A stretch of DNA of 64,000 nt from G965218495 sp965262785 (GTDB taxonomy: Bacteria > Bacteroidota > Rhodothermia > Rhodothermales > Bin80), in assembly GCA_965262785.1 (NCBI GenBank), contig OZ253559.1, forward strand, positions 310,001-374,000, given 5' to 3'. Positions 18,211 to 27,904 of this stretch are shown one piece after another (within the stretch, counting starts at the first letter, position 1; the number at the start of each line of letters is the position of its first letter). The position numbers were made by a program, and so were the translations under genes. The notes beneath the pieces are model-generated. The model was not told the origin of the DNA. It saw nothing but the letters and a program-made list of their open reading frames with translations, and made no database searches.

Positions 18211-20667
18211 ATGCATAGTATCGCAACTCTCGCGTGTGCCCTTGCTTTGACTGCGAGCATTGCCACCACGCACGTTCAGGCGCAGTCCGAATACCAGCGT
18301 CCCCCGGAAAGCCTGGCGCAACTCGTTGATGCGCCTCGTACTCCGAGCGTATTGTTCTCGCCGACACGCGAGGTCATGCTTTTCATGCATCCGCCCAGTC
18401 TTCCTTCCATCGCCGACATGGCGGCTCCAGAGCTTCGCCTGGCGGGCACGCGGATCAACCCGCGCAACAACGGACCAAGCCGCTCAAGCGGCTACGTGAG
18501 TCTTGGGCTAAGGGGACTGAATGATGACGCCGAGCGCCCTGTCACCGGCCTGCCGGAGGGCGCACGCATAGGTAACGTGGGGTTTGCAGCCGATGGGCAG
18601 CATATAGCTTTTACAGTTTCCCTTACCGACCGCATAGAGGTGTACGTGGCTAGTGTTACGACGGCAGCGGCGCGGCGCCTGACGACGCGCGCAGTCAATG
18701 ATGCCGGTCCAGGTTGGCCCTACCGGTGGGTGTCGGACAGCCAAACCCTCCTCGTCAAAGCCATTCCGGCAGACCGAGGGGAAGCTCCAGCGGCGCCGCT
18801 CGCGCCCAAAGGGCCCGTCATCCAGGAGAATCTCGGACAAGTATCTCCTGCGCGCACATACCAGGACTTGCTGAAGAACAGCTTCGATGAGAACCTCTTT
18901 TCATACTATTTGGAGTCGGAGATTCTGCGCATATCGCTGAGCGGCGAAACGACAGCCGTGGTGGAGCCAGGCCTGATTGCCTACGTTAGTCCGTCGCCTG
19001 ATGGACAATACATGCTGGTAGAGCGGATAGACCGGCCGTTCTCCTACCTGGTACCGTATTATCGCTTTCCCCGCACGATAGAGGTATATGGTGCGGCCGG
19101 GCAGCTAATTCGGACGGTGGCCGCGCTGCCGCTCGCAGAAAGCGTGCCCACCAAACCCGGCTCGGTCCCCACAGGGCCCCGCAGCATGAATTGGCGCGCG
19201 GATGCTCCTGCGACCCTCTACTGGACAGAGGCGCTGGACGGCGGCGATGCCGGCGTTGAAGCTGAATATCGTGACCAGCTCTATACGCTCGCAGCGCCAT
19301 TTGAAGGTGACCCTGCGCCCTTTCTGAAGCTGCAGCTTCGCTACAGCGGAATCACGTGGGGCCACGAAGACCTCGCGCTGGTAAGAGAGTCATGGTATTT
19401 GGATCGCAAGGCGCGTACGTATATCATGGATCCGAGCAGCCCGGACAAGCCGCTGAATTTACTCTTTGACCTGCACACGGAAGATCGCTATGGCAATCCG
19501 GGTTCACCGCTTTTGAAGCGGACGGAGCAGGGAGCATCTGTTCTGCTCACAGATGGCAACGTGCTTTTCTTGACCGGTGGGGGCGCCTCGCCTGAAGGGA
19601 ACCGCCCGTTTTTGCGGAAACTCGATCTGGAATCTCGTGAGACAACGGAGCTTTTTCGCAGCCAAGCGCCGTTTTACGAGCGCCCCATAGAGTTTCTGGA
19701 CGAAAACCGCACGCAGGTCCTCACGCGCCGCGAAGCCATTACCGAGCCGCCGAACTACTATATCCGTGACCTGAGCAGCGGCAGCCTCACGGCCGTGACC
19801 GATTTTCCTCATCCTTACCCGGAGCTGACCAACATCCAGAAAAAAGTCATTCAATACACGCGGGAGGATGGCATTCCGCTGAGCGCTACGCTGTACCTGC
19901 CTCCGGAATACGACGCGGAGCGAGACGGACCCCTGCCCGGACTCGTATGGGCCTATCCGAGCGAATTCAAGAGCGCAGATGCGGCAGGGCAGCGGCGGGA
20001 CAGCCCGTACCAGTTTATGACCGTAAGCTACTCGGGATTCGTGCCGTACGTGACGCGAGGCTTTGCCGTAATAAACAATGCCTCCATGCCTGTGATTGGT
20101 GAAGGCGATCAGGAGCCCAATGACACCTTCAGAGAGCAGCTTATCAGCAACGCCAGGAGCGCGATTGAAGAAGGTGCTCGGCGCGGCGTTTTGGACCCGG
20201 ATCGCGTGGCCATAGGCGGACATTCGTATGGCGCATTCATGACTGCAAACCTATTGGCGCACTCCGAGCTCTTTCGTGCCGGAATTGCGCGCAGCGGCGC
20301 GTACAACAGGACGCTAACGCCTTTCGGGTTTCAAAACGAGCAGCGCCTCTTCTGGGAGTCCCCGGAGACCTATTACTACATGTCGCCCTTCATGCATGTG
20401 GACAAGATCAACGAGCCTATCCTCTTGATTCATGGGGAGGCCGACAACAACTCTGGTACATTTCCGATGCAAAGCCGCAGACTCTACGGTGCATTGAAAG
20501 GCCTTGGCAAGACCGCGCGGCTGGTTATGCTGCCACACGAGAGCCATGGATATCGGTCAAGGGAGTCGATCCTTCACGTTCTCTGGGAAACGGACCGGTG
20601 GCTGGACACGTATGTCAGAAATGCGCCCCCGCGTGAAGTGGAGGTGGCGGACCCGTCGGGCGACTAG
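18211..20667 (+). CDS. S9-family prolyl-oligopeptidase-like serine peptidase (exported)
   Basis: An 818-residue peptidase with an N-terminal signal peptide ('MHSIATLACALALTASIATT', cleavage near 'HVQAQ'). Residues ~30-560 form the beta-propeller typical of S9 enzymes. The C-terminal alpha/beta-hydrolase domain carries Ser in 'AIGGHSYGAFMTANLLAHS', Asp in 'LIHGEADNNSG' and His in 'MLPHESHGYRS'. The sequence is closest in style to the S9D glutamyl-aminopeptidase/acyl-peptidase group (e.g. 'FIPYVTRGFAV..NAS.P.IGEGD.E.NDTF' region, here near 20050-20130). It would trim oligopeptides in the periplasm or outside the cell. It stands alone, ~280 bp after uvrA. All three catalytic residues are present and length is normal. 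Confidence 0.9.
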   Translation: MHSIATLACALALTASIATTHVQAQSEYQRPPESLAQLVDAPRTPSVLFSPTREVMLFMHPPSLPSIADMAAPELRLAGTRINPRNNGPSRSSGYVSLGLRGLNDDAERPVTGLPEGARIGNVGFAADGQHIAFTVSLTDRIEVYVASVTTAAARRLTTRAVNDAGPGWPYRWVSDSQTLLVKAIPADRGEAPAAPLAPKGPVIQENLGQVSPARTYQDLLKNSFDENLFSYYLESEILRISLSGETTAVVEPGLIAYVSPSPDGQYMLVERIDRPFSYLVPYYRFPRTIEVYGAAGQLIRTVAALPLAESVPTKPGSVPTGPRSMNWRADAPATLYWTEALDGGDAGVEAEYRDQLYTLAAPFEGDPAPFLKLQLRYSGITWGHEDLALVRESWYLDRKARTYIMDPSSPDKPLNLLFDLHTEDRYGNPGSPLLKRTEQGASVLLTDGNVLFLTGGGASPEGNRPFLRKLDLESRETTELFRSQAPFYERPIEFLDENRTQVLTRREAITEPPNYYIRDLSSGSLTAVTDFPHPYPELTNIQKKVIQYTREDGIPLSATLYLPPEYDAERDGPLPGLVWAYPSEFKSADAAGQRRDSPYQFMTVSYSGFVPYVTRGFAVINNASMPVIGEGDQEPNDTFREQLISNARSAIEEGARRGVLDPDRVAIGGHSYGAFMTANLLAHSELFRAGIARSGAYNRTLTPFGFQNEQRLFWESPETYYYMSPFMHVDKINEPILLIHGEADNNSGTFPMQSRRLYGALKGLGKTARLVMLPHESHGYRSRESILHVLWETDRWLDTYVRNAPPREVEVADPSGD

Positions 20668-21290
20668 CGGCACTGCATGGCGCGCGCCCAGGCGGCGAGC
20701 GGAAGCTTCCTCGACCGCGGCTACCAATCCGGTGGCACGAAGGAAGCCGGAGGACGCAGACCGACATAGGCCGATCTTGTGATGCGGCCCCGCTCAGAGC
20801 TCAGGCGCTGGTGCGCAATGATGAACCATATAAGCACTTCCACATCCGTAGCCCATGGGCTGCCAGGCAAAGGACTTTGGTGCAGCCTGCGTCCAATTCC
20901 AGGTTTGCATGGGCGCCAGCTCCGGTGTAACACGTGCTGCCGGTGGGGCATAGGGATCGCATGGTCTGCAACCTGAGTGACTTGGGACTACCGGGATTCG
21001 TCCGCTGAATGTGCCAGGTCTCGCCGACCGGTTGCGCCGAATCACGGGCGATTGTAAATACCGCGGCAATGGTCGAGCTCGAGAATATCGCGGCGGGCTT
21101 GCCTACTCCCAACGTCAAAGTGCCTCTGAATGACCCGCTGCCCGAGGGATGAAATCCGCCAAATCCCAGCCCGTCGGGTAGCGGGCCCCTAACCCGGCAG
21201 CTGCGTTGCTGCCGCTTGAAGTCTCAACACTTTCTGGTGGGCACGGCAGGGGCGCCATACCGAATGTACACAAGTAGTTATATCCACTGG
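20668..21290. other. Gene-free stretch between the S9 peptidase and lhgO remnant
   Basis: Only short overlapping open frames are seen on both strands. A minus-strand frame just beyond the lhgO end (21115-21300) has a protein-like look but matches nothing I recognise. The region may hold decayed coding sequence; I cannot support a gene. Confidence 0.35.
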
Positions 21291-22491
21291 CTACTGGCAA
21301 CGTGCGTCCATCATTTGTGCAAGTATGAGCCCGATGCTCAGTGACGCCGTGGCGCTAGGCGAAGCGGTGCCGATTGCGCTCACCATGCGCTCGGACTTAC
21401 AAAGGTGCATTCCGCGAACCAACTCTCCTGCCGGTGAAACGCACATGGCCCGCACGCCCGATCTCGCTGGCATGAGATCCTTTGCGGTAATGCTCGGCAC
21501 CAGCCTTTGCAGCGACCGCAAGTAATGGCGCTTGCTTACTGCGCGTGTTATCTCCGCCAGGCCAGTTCGCCAGTGGCGTGCAGCAAGGCGCAGGAAGCCA
21601 CCGTAGGCGAAAGTGCCGGCCAAGTCTTTTGGGTTCACCTTGGACAGGTGGTATCCTTCGCGGGCGAACCCCAATACGGCGCTGGGCCCGCAGAGCACAT
21701 GCCCGTCAGTCATGCGCGTGAGGTGGATTCCCAAAAACGGCAGCGCTGCATTGCCAGCCGGGTAGATGAGATGCCGGCAGCGGTCTCTGACCTCAGCCCG
21801 TAAACTGTAGTATTCCCCGCGGAACGGCACGATGCGCACGGAAGGCCTCTGGCCACCCAGCATTGCCATGCGGTCTGCAAAGAGTCCGGCGCAGTTTAGA
21901 ACCTGACGCGCCTCAGTAGCACGATCAGGCGTAACCAGCGTCACTTGACTCGTGGTAGCACGAATCTTCTGAACCGGTGCCTTCGTCACGACCGGTCACC
22001 CCTTGCTCCTCCGCCCGCGCAGCCATGTGCAAGAGCGCAGCACGATAGTCAACGATACCGGCGTCCTGGACCAACAGGGCGGCCAGCCCTTGGGCATGAG
22101 GTTCCCGCTCTTGAAGTGGTCCCGGGCCCAGCAGTGCGCACCGCACCCCATTTTGCCGGCCTCGGTCACGAAGCATTCGGATGCGTGCCACCTCCGGCTC
22201 CGTCGCCGCAATAATAACCTTGCCGCACATCTCATGCGGAACGCCCTCCTGCTTACAGAATGCTAGCAGACGACGCTTGCCACTCAAGCACAATTGTGCC
22301 TGGTGCGAGCCGGGTTTGTAGTAGACTCCAGAATGAATGACGCCCGAATTGCGGCTGGACTGGTGCAGGCCGAGATGCGGCTCCTTTTCGAGGACGACGA
22401 CGCGATGGCGGGTGCGGCGAGACAGCTGGTAGGCAGTCGCGAGCCCTACTATGCCGCCACCGATGATGGCAATGTCGTAGCCAAGCGTCAG
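21291..22491 (-). pseudogene. lhgO: L-2-hydroxyglutarate oxidase gene with a single-base frameshift
   Basis: LhgO is an FAD enzyme that oxidises L-2-hydroxyglutarate to 2-oxoglutarate. Reading from 22491 downward, the N-terminal dinucleotide fold is clear ('YDIAIIGGGIVGLATAYQL', 'VVVLEKEPHLGLHQSSRNSGVIHSG'), then 'LCLSGKRRLLAFCKQEGVPHE' and 'GLAALLVQDAGIVDYRAAL'. At about 21988-21996 the frame breaks: an apparent extra G in ACCGGTCGTGACG pushes translation out of phase. The other frame continues with 'VTKAPVQKIRATTSQV', 'LNCAGLFADRMA', 'FRGEYYSL' and the C-terminal 'SPSATASLSIGLILAQ'. Together the two parts make ~400 residues, the family length. No ATG, GTG or TTG lies near the expected start; a CTG at 22491-22489 overlaps the aminotransferase stop. 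It is either a recent pseudogene or a sequencing error. Confidence 0.85.
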
Positions 22492-23780
22492 CCTTCTTCC
22501 TTCACGGGGATGCCGTGCTTTATGATGTGCTCCATGGCCTCAGCAAAGCGGTCCAACTCTTCCAGGGTTGTAAACACGTTCGCAGTTACTCGCAGTCCCT
22601 CAAACTCCTCATGCTTGATGGGCGTTGCAATGATTCGGTGCTTATCCCACAGATACGTGCCAACTTCGCTGGTATCTACGCCCTCAATCTGCACCGTTCC
22701 AATGCAGCACGAAAACTCCGGCTTAAGGCTTGTGTGCAGGCGTACCCGATCGTGTGTGAGGAGGCGCTTGGCCCAGTAGTCTCGCAGATAGCGCAGGCGC
22801 TCCTCCTTCCGCTTGGCGCCAATGCCCTGGTGAAAGGTCAACGCGTCCGCAATCGCGATGTAGTTAGCTGCCGGGTGCGTACCAATCTCTTCGTACTTGC
22901 GAATGTCCTCGTCCATGCCTTCAGGCGCGGCCATCAGCGGCCAGAGGCTGCCAATCTTGTCTTTTCGCACATACAGCATGCCTGTGCCGTGGGGCGCCAA
23001 AAGCCATTTGTGCAGACTGGTGGCATAGTACTCGCAGTCCAGGTCCTCATGGGTGAAATCAAAGTGCCCGAATGCATGCGCACCGTCGACTATGACTGGG
23101 ATGCCACGTCGGCGTGCCATCTGAACCACGCCCTTCACGGGTAGAATCTGGCCCGTAATGTTGATCATGTGGCACATCAGGATCACGCGCGTCCTGGGCG
23201 AAATGTGTTTTTCGAAAAGACGGACAATCTCATCTGGATCCTCGGCCGGAATCGGCACCGGAAACTGAACCAGCTTGATGCCATTGCGCCGTTCGCGTTG
23301 CTTAAATGTTGTGATCATGCGGCCATAGTCCTGCGTGGTTGTCAGCACCTCGTCGCCAGGCGCCAAATCTAAGCCAAGCTGACAGATCTGAAGACCCTCC
23401 GAAGCGTTGCGCGTAAGCGCGATCTCCTCCGCGTCACACCTGAATGCTCGTGCTAAGCGCTGGCGGACACCCTCGCGCTGCGGCTCAAGAATGCGCCACA
23501 TCGTATAGACCGGTGCCTCATTGGAGTAGTCCAGATGCCCCTTCATCGCTTCCTGCACGATGGTAGGCGAAGGGCTGACGCCTCCGCTGTTGAGGTTAAT
23601 CAAGCTGCGGTCTACCGAGAATGCCTGCTGCACCTCTAGCCAGAATGTCTCGTCGCGTGCGAGCGTGCGCGGCGAGCCGCTGGCACCGTGGATCGCCTCC
23701 AATGCGCGCGGGATCGCGCCCGGAATCAAGGTGGCAGGAACAACACCTGCCGTACGTAAGAAGGTACGCCGAGTAATCAT
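22488..23780 (-). CDS. Tat-exported class V PLP aminotransferase (isopenicillin-N-epimerase-like)
   Basis: A 430-residue fold-type I PLP enzyme of the class V aminotransferase/cysteine-desulfurase superfamily, in the isopenicillin N epimerase-like branch. The N-terminus 'MITRRTFLRTAGVVPATLIPG' has the twin-arginine motif, so the folded protein should be exported. Core features are 'LNSGGVSPSPTIVQEAM' near the start, 'ALTRNASEGLQICQLGL', 'VDGAHAFGHFDF' with the PLP-contacting Asp, and 'YYATSLHKWLLAPHGTGMLYV' with the Schiff-base Lys. The C-terminus ends 'GIPVKEEG'. Substrate is unknown; exported members of this branch in Bacteroidota are annotated only as aminotransferase class V. It lies directly upstream of lhgO, the two overlapping by four bases (CTGA), so they were one transcription unit. 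Confidence 0.88.
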   Translation of the reverse strand: MITRRTFLRTAGVVPATLIPGAIPRALEAIHGASGSPRTLARDETFWLEVQQAFSVDRSLINLNSGGVSPSPTIVQEAMKGHLDYSNEAPVYTMWRILEPQREGVRQRLARAFRCDAEEIALTRNASEGLQICQLGLDLAPGDEVLTTTQDYGRMITTFKQRERRNGIKLVQFPVPIPAEDPDEIVRLFEKHISPRTRVILMCHMINITGQILPVKGVVQMARRRGIPVIVDGAHAFGHFDFTHEDLDCEYYATSLHKWLLAPHGTGMLYVRKDKIGSLWPLMAAPEGMDEDIRKYEEIGTHPAANYIAIADALTFHQGIGAKRKEERLRYLRDYWAKRLLTHDRVRLHTSLKPEFSCCIGTVQIEGVDTSEVGTYLWDKHRIIATPIKHEEFEGLRVTANVFTTLEELDRFAEAMEHIIKHGIPVKEEG

Positions 23781-23848
23781 GACAGGAATCCCAGATTGCG
23801 AAACTGTTTATTCCTAACTAGATAAGACGAACAGGTGAAAGCTGCAAG

Positions 23849-24907
23849 ATGTTCGTGCTACGAGCTGGAAAGAATTTACTTTTTGGTTGCTTATTGGCCA
23901 CCAGTCTGCACTGCGGCGGTGGCTTTGCAGCCCAATCCCTTGAAGACAAGGTGCGATCAGTTACGCTGGACGCACGCCGGGAGCCGCCGCCGACCGTCTT
24001 GCCCGGGCTCGCCGCGATGGGTGTGACGCACATTACGCTGATTTCATTTGCCTACCAGCAGCAGTTGGACAAGCCGGCCCTGCGGATGCAGCCCAATGCC
24101 CACTGGTACAGCGAGAGCGACCGCGGCATCAAAGCCATGGCCCGGCAGGCCGACAGCCTGGGCATGCGCGTCATCGTGAAGCCGCACATCTGGGCGGAGG
24201 ACTACAACTCAGAAGGTCAGACGCGCGCGCATATAGGGTTTGAATCCAAAGAAGCATGGCGAGAGTGGGAGGCGCAATACCACGCGTTCTTGATGCACTA
24301 TGCCCACCTGGCGGAAGAGATCGGCGCTGCAATACTCGTGATCGGTACCGAACTTCACCGACCCATAAGGGAGCGCCCGCAGTTCTGGCACGGGCTGATC
24401 GCAGACATTCGCGATGTGTATCGGGGGTCTTTGACCTATGCCGCGAACTGGTGGGAAGAGTACGAGGCCGTCACGTTTTGGGATTCACTCGACTACATCG
24501 GCATACAGGGCTATTTTGAGCTAAGCACGGAAGAAGAGCCGTCCCGCGAATTGCTGCTGAAGGGATGGGAGCCGCACAAGAAGACGATGAAGGCGCTGTC
24601 CGCGCGTACGGGGCGCCCCGTGCTTTTCACCGAGCTCGGGTATCGCAACGCGCCCGATGCAGCGGCCAAGCCTTGGAGATGGCCTTCGCGTAATGAGTCC
24701 ATGACGGTTGAGCCGGCGGATGCACTGCAGGCGCGGCTCTTTGACGCGTTCTTCGAAGCCCTGTGGCATGAGCCGTGGTTCGAAGGAGTGATCCTCTGGA
24801 AATGGACCCCGCAACCAGGCCGCCGACGCAACTACCTGGACTTTACTCCGCAAGGAAAGCCGGCCGAGGCGGTAATCGAGCGCTGGTTTACTAAGGGTGT
24901 GGAATAG
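23849..24907 (+). CDS. GH113-like glycoside hydrolase, exported
   Basis: A 352-residue TIM-barrel protein resembling glycoside hydrolase family 113 (beta-mannanase-like) and related GTA-type barrels. The N-terminus has a hydrophobic segment (residues ~9-25, 'NLLFGCLLATSLHCGGG') that is a signal peptide and may be a lipoprotein signal with Cys22. Barrel motifs are 'GVTHITLISFAYQQ' (strand 1-2), 'LGMRVIVKPHIW', 'AAILVIGTELHRP' with the likely acid/base Glu, 'LDYIGIQGYFEL', and 'RPVLFTELGYRN' with the likely nucleophile Glu, then 'FEGVILWKWTPQPG'. Both catalytic glutamates of the family are visible. It is followed after only 6 bp by a lipase-like gene. Substrate is not provable; plant- or alga-derived mannan-type glycans are possible. 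Confidence 0.8.
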   Translation: MFVLRAGKNLLFGCLLATSLHCGGGFAAQSLEDKVRSVTLDARREPPPTVLPGLAAMGVTHITLISFAYQQQLDKPALRMQPNAHWYSESDRGIKAMARQADSLGMRVIVKPHIWAEDYNSEGQTRAHIGFESKEAWREWEAQYHAFLMHYAHLAEEIGAAILVIGTELHRPIRERPQFWHGLIADIRDVYRGSLTYAANWWEEYEAVTFWDSLDYIGIQGYFELSTEEEPSRELLLKGWEPHKKTMKALSARTGRPVLFTELGYRNAPDAAAKPWRWPSRNESMTVEPADALQARLFDAFFEALWHEPWFEGVILWKWTPQPGRRRNYLDFTPQGKPAEAVIERWFTKGVE

Positions 24908-24913
24908 GAGAAT

Positions 24914-26170
24914 ATGGGCACCTCACCAAGCATCCCCGTCAACGACGAGGTTTCGTTCAGGCCCGCCATGAGATGCCCTGTGCCCAAGGTCCTGGTAGTG
25001 GTTGGCGTGGTCCTAACCTGCCTTGCGCCGCTGGCATGCGACACAAGCGGCGGCACCGACCCCACGTCGCCACGTCAAGGCCGCGGCGAGACCATTAGCG
25101 TGACGAAGCTCTACGACCGGTCTCTCGCAGAGATTAACGCGGAGCTGCGGCAGGTGAATGTACCCGCGACTGCCCGATACGACGTAAGCGTTTACAAGCT
25201 ACTCTACAAGACTACCGACCCGCAGGGTGAGCCTGTGACGGCCTCAGGCGCGATCGCCGTGCCCAGCCCTGCCTTCGGCGCGCTAGATGTCATGAGCTTC
25301 CAGCATGGCACGATCCTTCGGGACGCCGAGGCGCCGTCGCAGTCCGAGGCTGGCCAGTTCATAGGGCTGGTGTACGCAGCGGATGGGTATCTGGCGGTTC
25401 TGCCCGACCTCTTGGGACTGGGGGAGTCGCCGGGCATCCATCCGTTTCACCATGCGGCCTCCTCCGCTACCGCCGTAGTGGACATGCTTCGGGCAGCCTA
25501 CGACTTCGCTGGGCGCGAAGAGCTAACGCTTAGCGGACAGTTGTTCCTTTCCGGGTATTCGCAAGGTGGCCATACGGTGATGGCCGCGCACCGGGCGTTG
25601 GAAGAGGACTATGCAGCCGAATTTACTGTGACTGCGTCCACGCCCATGGCGGGTGCCTACGACCTCTCAGGTGTCATGGTGGAGGTAATGCTGAGCACTG
25701 AGCCGTACCCTTCGCCATTCTACCTGCCGTACCTGATCCGCGGATACGACGAAATCTACGAACTCTTTGACGGCCCGTCAGAGTATCTCGCAAGTCCTTA
25801 TGACACGTTGATTCCACCGCTGCTGGATGGTACGCATGACGCGAGCGAAATCAATGCCCTGCTGCCTAGCATCATGCGTGACATGCTTAACCAAGCTTTG
25901 GTGTCGGAATTTGAGCAGGACCCGAACCATTTCTTTCGGCAAGTGCTTGCGGAGAATGACGTGTACCGTTGGGCTCCCAAGGCCCCGATTCGGCTGTACC
26001 ACTGTTCTGGGGACCGCCGTGTGCCGATTGCCAATGCCTATGCAGCAGTAGACGGGCTCAAGGGCGGCACAGGGTCCGTGGAGCTCATAGAGCCCGTCCG
26101 CGGAGCAGACCACGGCGGCTGCGCGCGTTTTGCAATCTTTTCAGGCAAGGCCTGGATTGACACATTCTAG
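24914..26170 (+). CDS. Lipase/esterase-like alpha/beta-hydrolase lipoprotein
   Basis: An alpha/beta-hydrolase of 400-418 residues of the secretory-lipase (LIP)/prolyl-oligopeptidase-like type. The better start is probably the ATG at 24968, which gives 'MRCPVPKVLVVVGVVLTCLAPLAC', a lipoprotein signal with lipobox Leu-Ala-Cys followed by a Ser/Gly/Thr/Pro linker; the ATG at 24914 adds 18 polar residues. The domain has 'VMSFQHGTILRDAEAPSQ' (oxyanion region), 'AVLPDLLGLGES', nucleophile Ser in 'LFLSGYSQGGHTVMAAHRA', a helical lid rich in Tyr/Leu (25690-25830), Asp in 'YHCSGDRRVPIANAY' and His in 'GADHGGCARFAI'. It would hydrolyse esters at the cell surface. It is translationally close to the GH113-like gene (6 bp), so the two form an operon. 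Confidence 0.82.
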   Translation: MGTSPSIPVNDEVSFRPAMRCPVPKVLVVVGVVLTCLAPLACDTSGGTDPTSPRQGRGETISVTKLYDRSLAEINAELRQVNVPATARYDVSVYKLLYKTTDPQGEPVTASGAIAVPSPAFGALDVMSFQHGTILRDAEAPSQSEAGQFIGLVYAADGYLAVLPDLLGLGESPGIHPFHHAASSATAVVDMLRAAYDFAGREELTLSGQLFLSGYSQGGHTVMAAHRALEEDYAAEFTVTASTPMAGAYDLSGVMVEVMLSTEPYPSPFYLPYLIRGYDEIYELFDGPSEYLASPYDTLIPPLLDGTHDASEINALLPSIMRDMLNQALVSEFEQDPNHFFRQVLAENDVYRWAPKAPIRLYHCSGDRRVPIANAYAAVDGLKGGTGSVELIEPVRGADHGGCARFAIFSGKAWIDTF

Positions 26171-26188
26171 CGATTAGGGGCCCCTTCG

Positions 26189-27904
26189 CTAGTGGACGCG
26201 TAGCATCGTACCGGTTTCGACGTGCAGCGTGTTTCCCGTGTCGACGGTGACCCGGTACAGGTACGTGCCCGCAGGAATGGTCGCGGCATCCACAGCAATG
26301 CGTTGCCCCGCGCCGGCAGCCAGCCAGTACGGGGGCACTTCTTTGACGGTCCGCCCCAAGAGGTCCAGCACCAAAACCGAGACGTGGGCGCCTTGACCTA
26401 GATCAAGTACGATGTCCGTCGCACGCGAAAACGGATTGGGATAGTTGCCGTGCAGGAGCACGCCGACATTGGGCGCTGTTTTCTTTCGCGCCGTTGCATC
26501 GCTAACACTGATGCTAAAGCTCCCCGCGGCGGTCGTGCCAAGCCGGTCGGAAACCTCCCACAAAAAGGAGGTGGTCGGCGCTGTGGCTGTCGGCGTTCCG
26601 CTTATCGTTCGCGTGGCCTGGTCCAGGACAAGCCCCGCAGGTAAGGCTGGAGTGAGTGTGTAGGAATACGGCACGACGCCACCCGTAGCGCCAGGCAGCA
26701 CTAGGGGCTTGATGGCAGTGCCCACTGTATACATCTGATCTTCAGCAGTAGGGGCCAAGTCCAGCGCCGCGGGTACAAAGCGGTACAACCTGCCATTAAA
26801 GGCCAGGATAAACACCTCACCATACGGGTCCCGGCCAAACGATGAAATTTTATACGGCGTGTCAATCAGGCGCGTATTCTGCGCGGTGCTATCGGTAGCC
26901 AAAGCCCAGATGGTGCCTTCGACGTAGTCGGCATAAATGTATTTGCCCTGCAGCGACGGTACGCTGGGACTCCGGTAGACATAGCCTCCGGTTACTGACC
27001 GTGGAGCTCCGCCGGATGCATAGGAATGGACCGGAAGTTCCAGGCCCGACTGGTTACATCCGCTGGGCGGGCGGAAGCAGACCGGGCCTTCCATAGTTCG
27101 CCAGCCGTAGTTGCCGCCTTTGGTGATGATGTCAACTTCCTCCCAGGCATTCTGGCCGACATCAGCCAGGTACAGCCGACCGGAGGGTTCGTCAAAGCTG
27201 AAGCGCCATGGGTTGCGCAGGCCCCAGGCCCAAATCTCTTCACGAAAGCCGCTGGTGTTGCCCGCAAACGGGTTGTCGGCGGGGATGCTGTAGGGCGTGG
27301 TGCTGACGTCAATACGCAGTAGGCTACCCAGTAGCGTGGTTCGGTTCTGTCCATGGCCCCGCGGATCGCCGCCGCTGCCTCCGTCCCCCAATCCGATATA
27401 GAGGTAGCCGTCCGGTCCAAATGCAAGCTGCCCGCCGTTGTGATTGCCATAAGGCTGCGGCACCGACATTAGCACTACTTCGCTATTCGCATCTGCCACG
27501 CGGTCGTCCGTTGAATTGCGCTGGTAGCGAGCAACAATGCTGCGCCGCGGGTTTCGAGCGGAATAGTTCACGTAAAATGCCCCGCTGGTGGCATAGTCTG
27601 GGGGGAAAGCCAGCCCAAGGAGGCCCTCTTCGTTGCTTGCCCGGGAGACCCTGTCGTGGATGTCAAGGAATATGGTGGCGGCTCCCACGGTAGGGTCGTT
27701 TTCAAACACCCAGATTACTCCGCGCTGCTCCACCACGAACAGCAGGTCGCCGGCATGTTGAAAGTCCACCGGACGCTCAAACCGTAGGGTAGGAAAGGCC
27801 TGCTGCAACTGCATGTCCTGGGCAAGGGCAGCCGGCGCCAGGGCAAGCGCGGCGCTGAGGATGAGGAGTCGGCTACGCATGGCTCTGCCAAATACGATTT
27901 TCAA
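26189..27904 (-). CDS. Secreted PQQ-dependent sugar dehydrogenase-like protein with Ig-like and C-terminal sorting domains
   Basis: A 571-residue exported protein. After the signal peptide ('MRSRLLILSAALALAPAALAQ' if read from the ninth codon) comes a six-bladed propeller of the soluble glucose/sorbosone dehydrogenase family: 'FERPVDFQHAGD', 'LFVVEQRGVIWVF', 'NEEGLLGLAFPPDY', 'NHNGGQLAFGPDGYLYIGLGDGG' (active-site His and calcium-binding loop), 'GLRNPWRFSFD', 'ADVGQNAWEEVDII', 'GGNYGWRTMEG' and 'YIYADYVEGTIWAL'. A He_PIG Ig-like module ('RTISGTPTATAPTTSFLW') and a C-terminal sorting domain ('GNYPNPFSRATDIVLDL', 'LLGRTVKEVPP', 'GTYLYRVTV') follow. It would oxidise aldoses with PQQ at the cell surface. 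The tail shares its architecture with the subtilisin/LRR protein upstream. The gene converges on the lipase gene (18 bp apart). Confidence 0.9.
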   Translation of the reverse strand: MKIVFGRAMRSRLLILSAALALAPAALAQDMQLQQAFPTLRFERPVDFQHAGDLLFVVEQRGVIWVFENDPTVGAATIFLDIHDRVSRASNEEGLLGLAFPPDYATSGAFYVNYSARNPRRSIVARYQRNSTDDRVADANSEVVLMSVPQPYGNHNGGQLAFGPDGYLYIGLGDGGSGGDPRGHGQNRTTLLGSLLRIDVSTTPYSIPADNPFAGNTSGFREEIWAWGLRNPWRFSFDEPSGRLYLADVGQNAWEEVDIITKGGNYGWRTMEGPVCFRPPSGCNQSGLELPVHSYASGGAPRSVTGGYVYRSPSVPSLQGKYIYADYVEGTIWALATDSTAQNTRLIDTPYKISSFGRDPYGEVFILAFNGRLYRFVPAALDLAPTAEDQMYTVGTAIKPLVLPGATGGVVPYSYTLTPALPAGLVLDQATRTISGTPTATAPTTSFLWEVSDRLGTTAAGSFSISVSDATARKKTAPNVGVLLHGNYPNPFSRATDIVLDLGQGAHVSVLVLDLLGRTVKEVPPYWLAAGAGQRIAVDAATIPAGTYLYRVTVDTGNTLHVETGTMLRVH

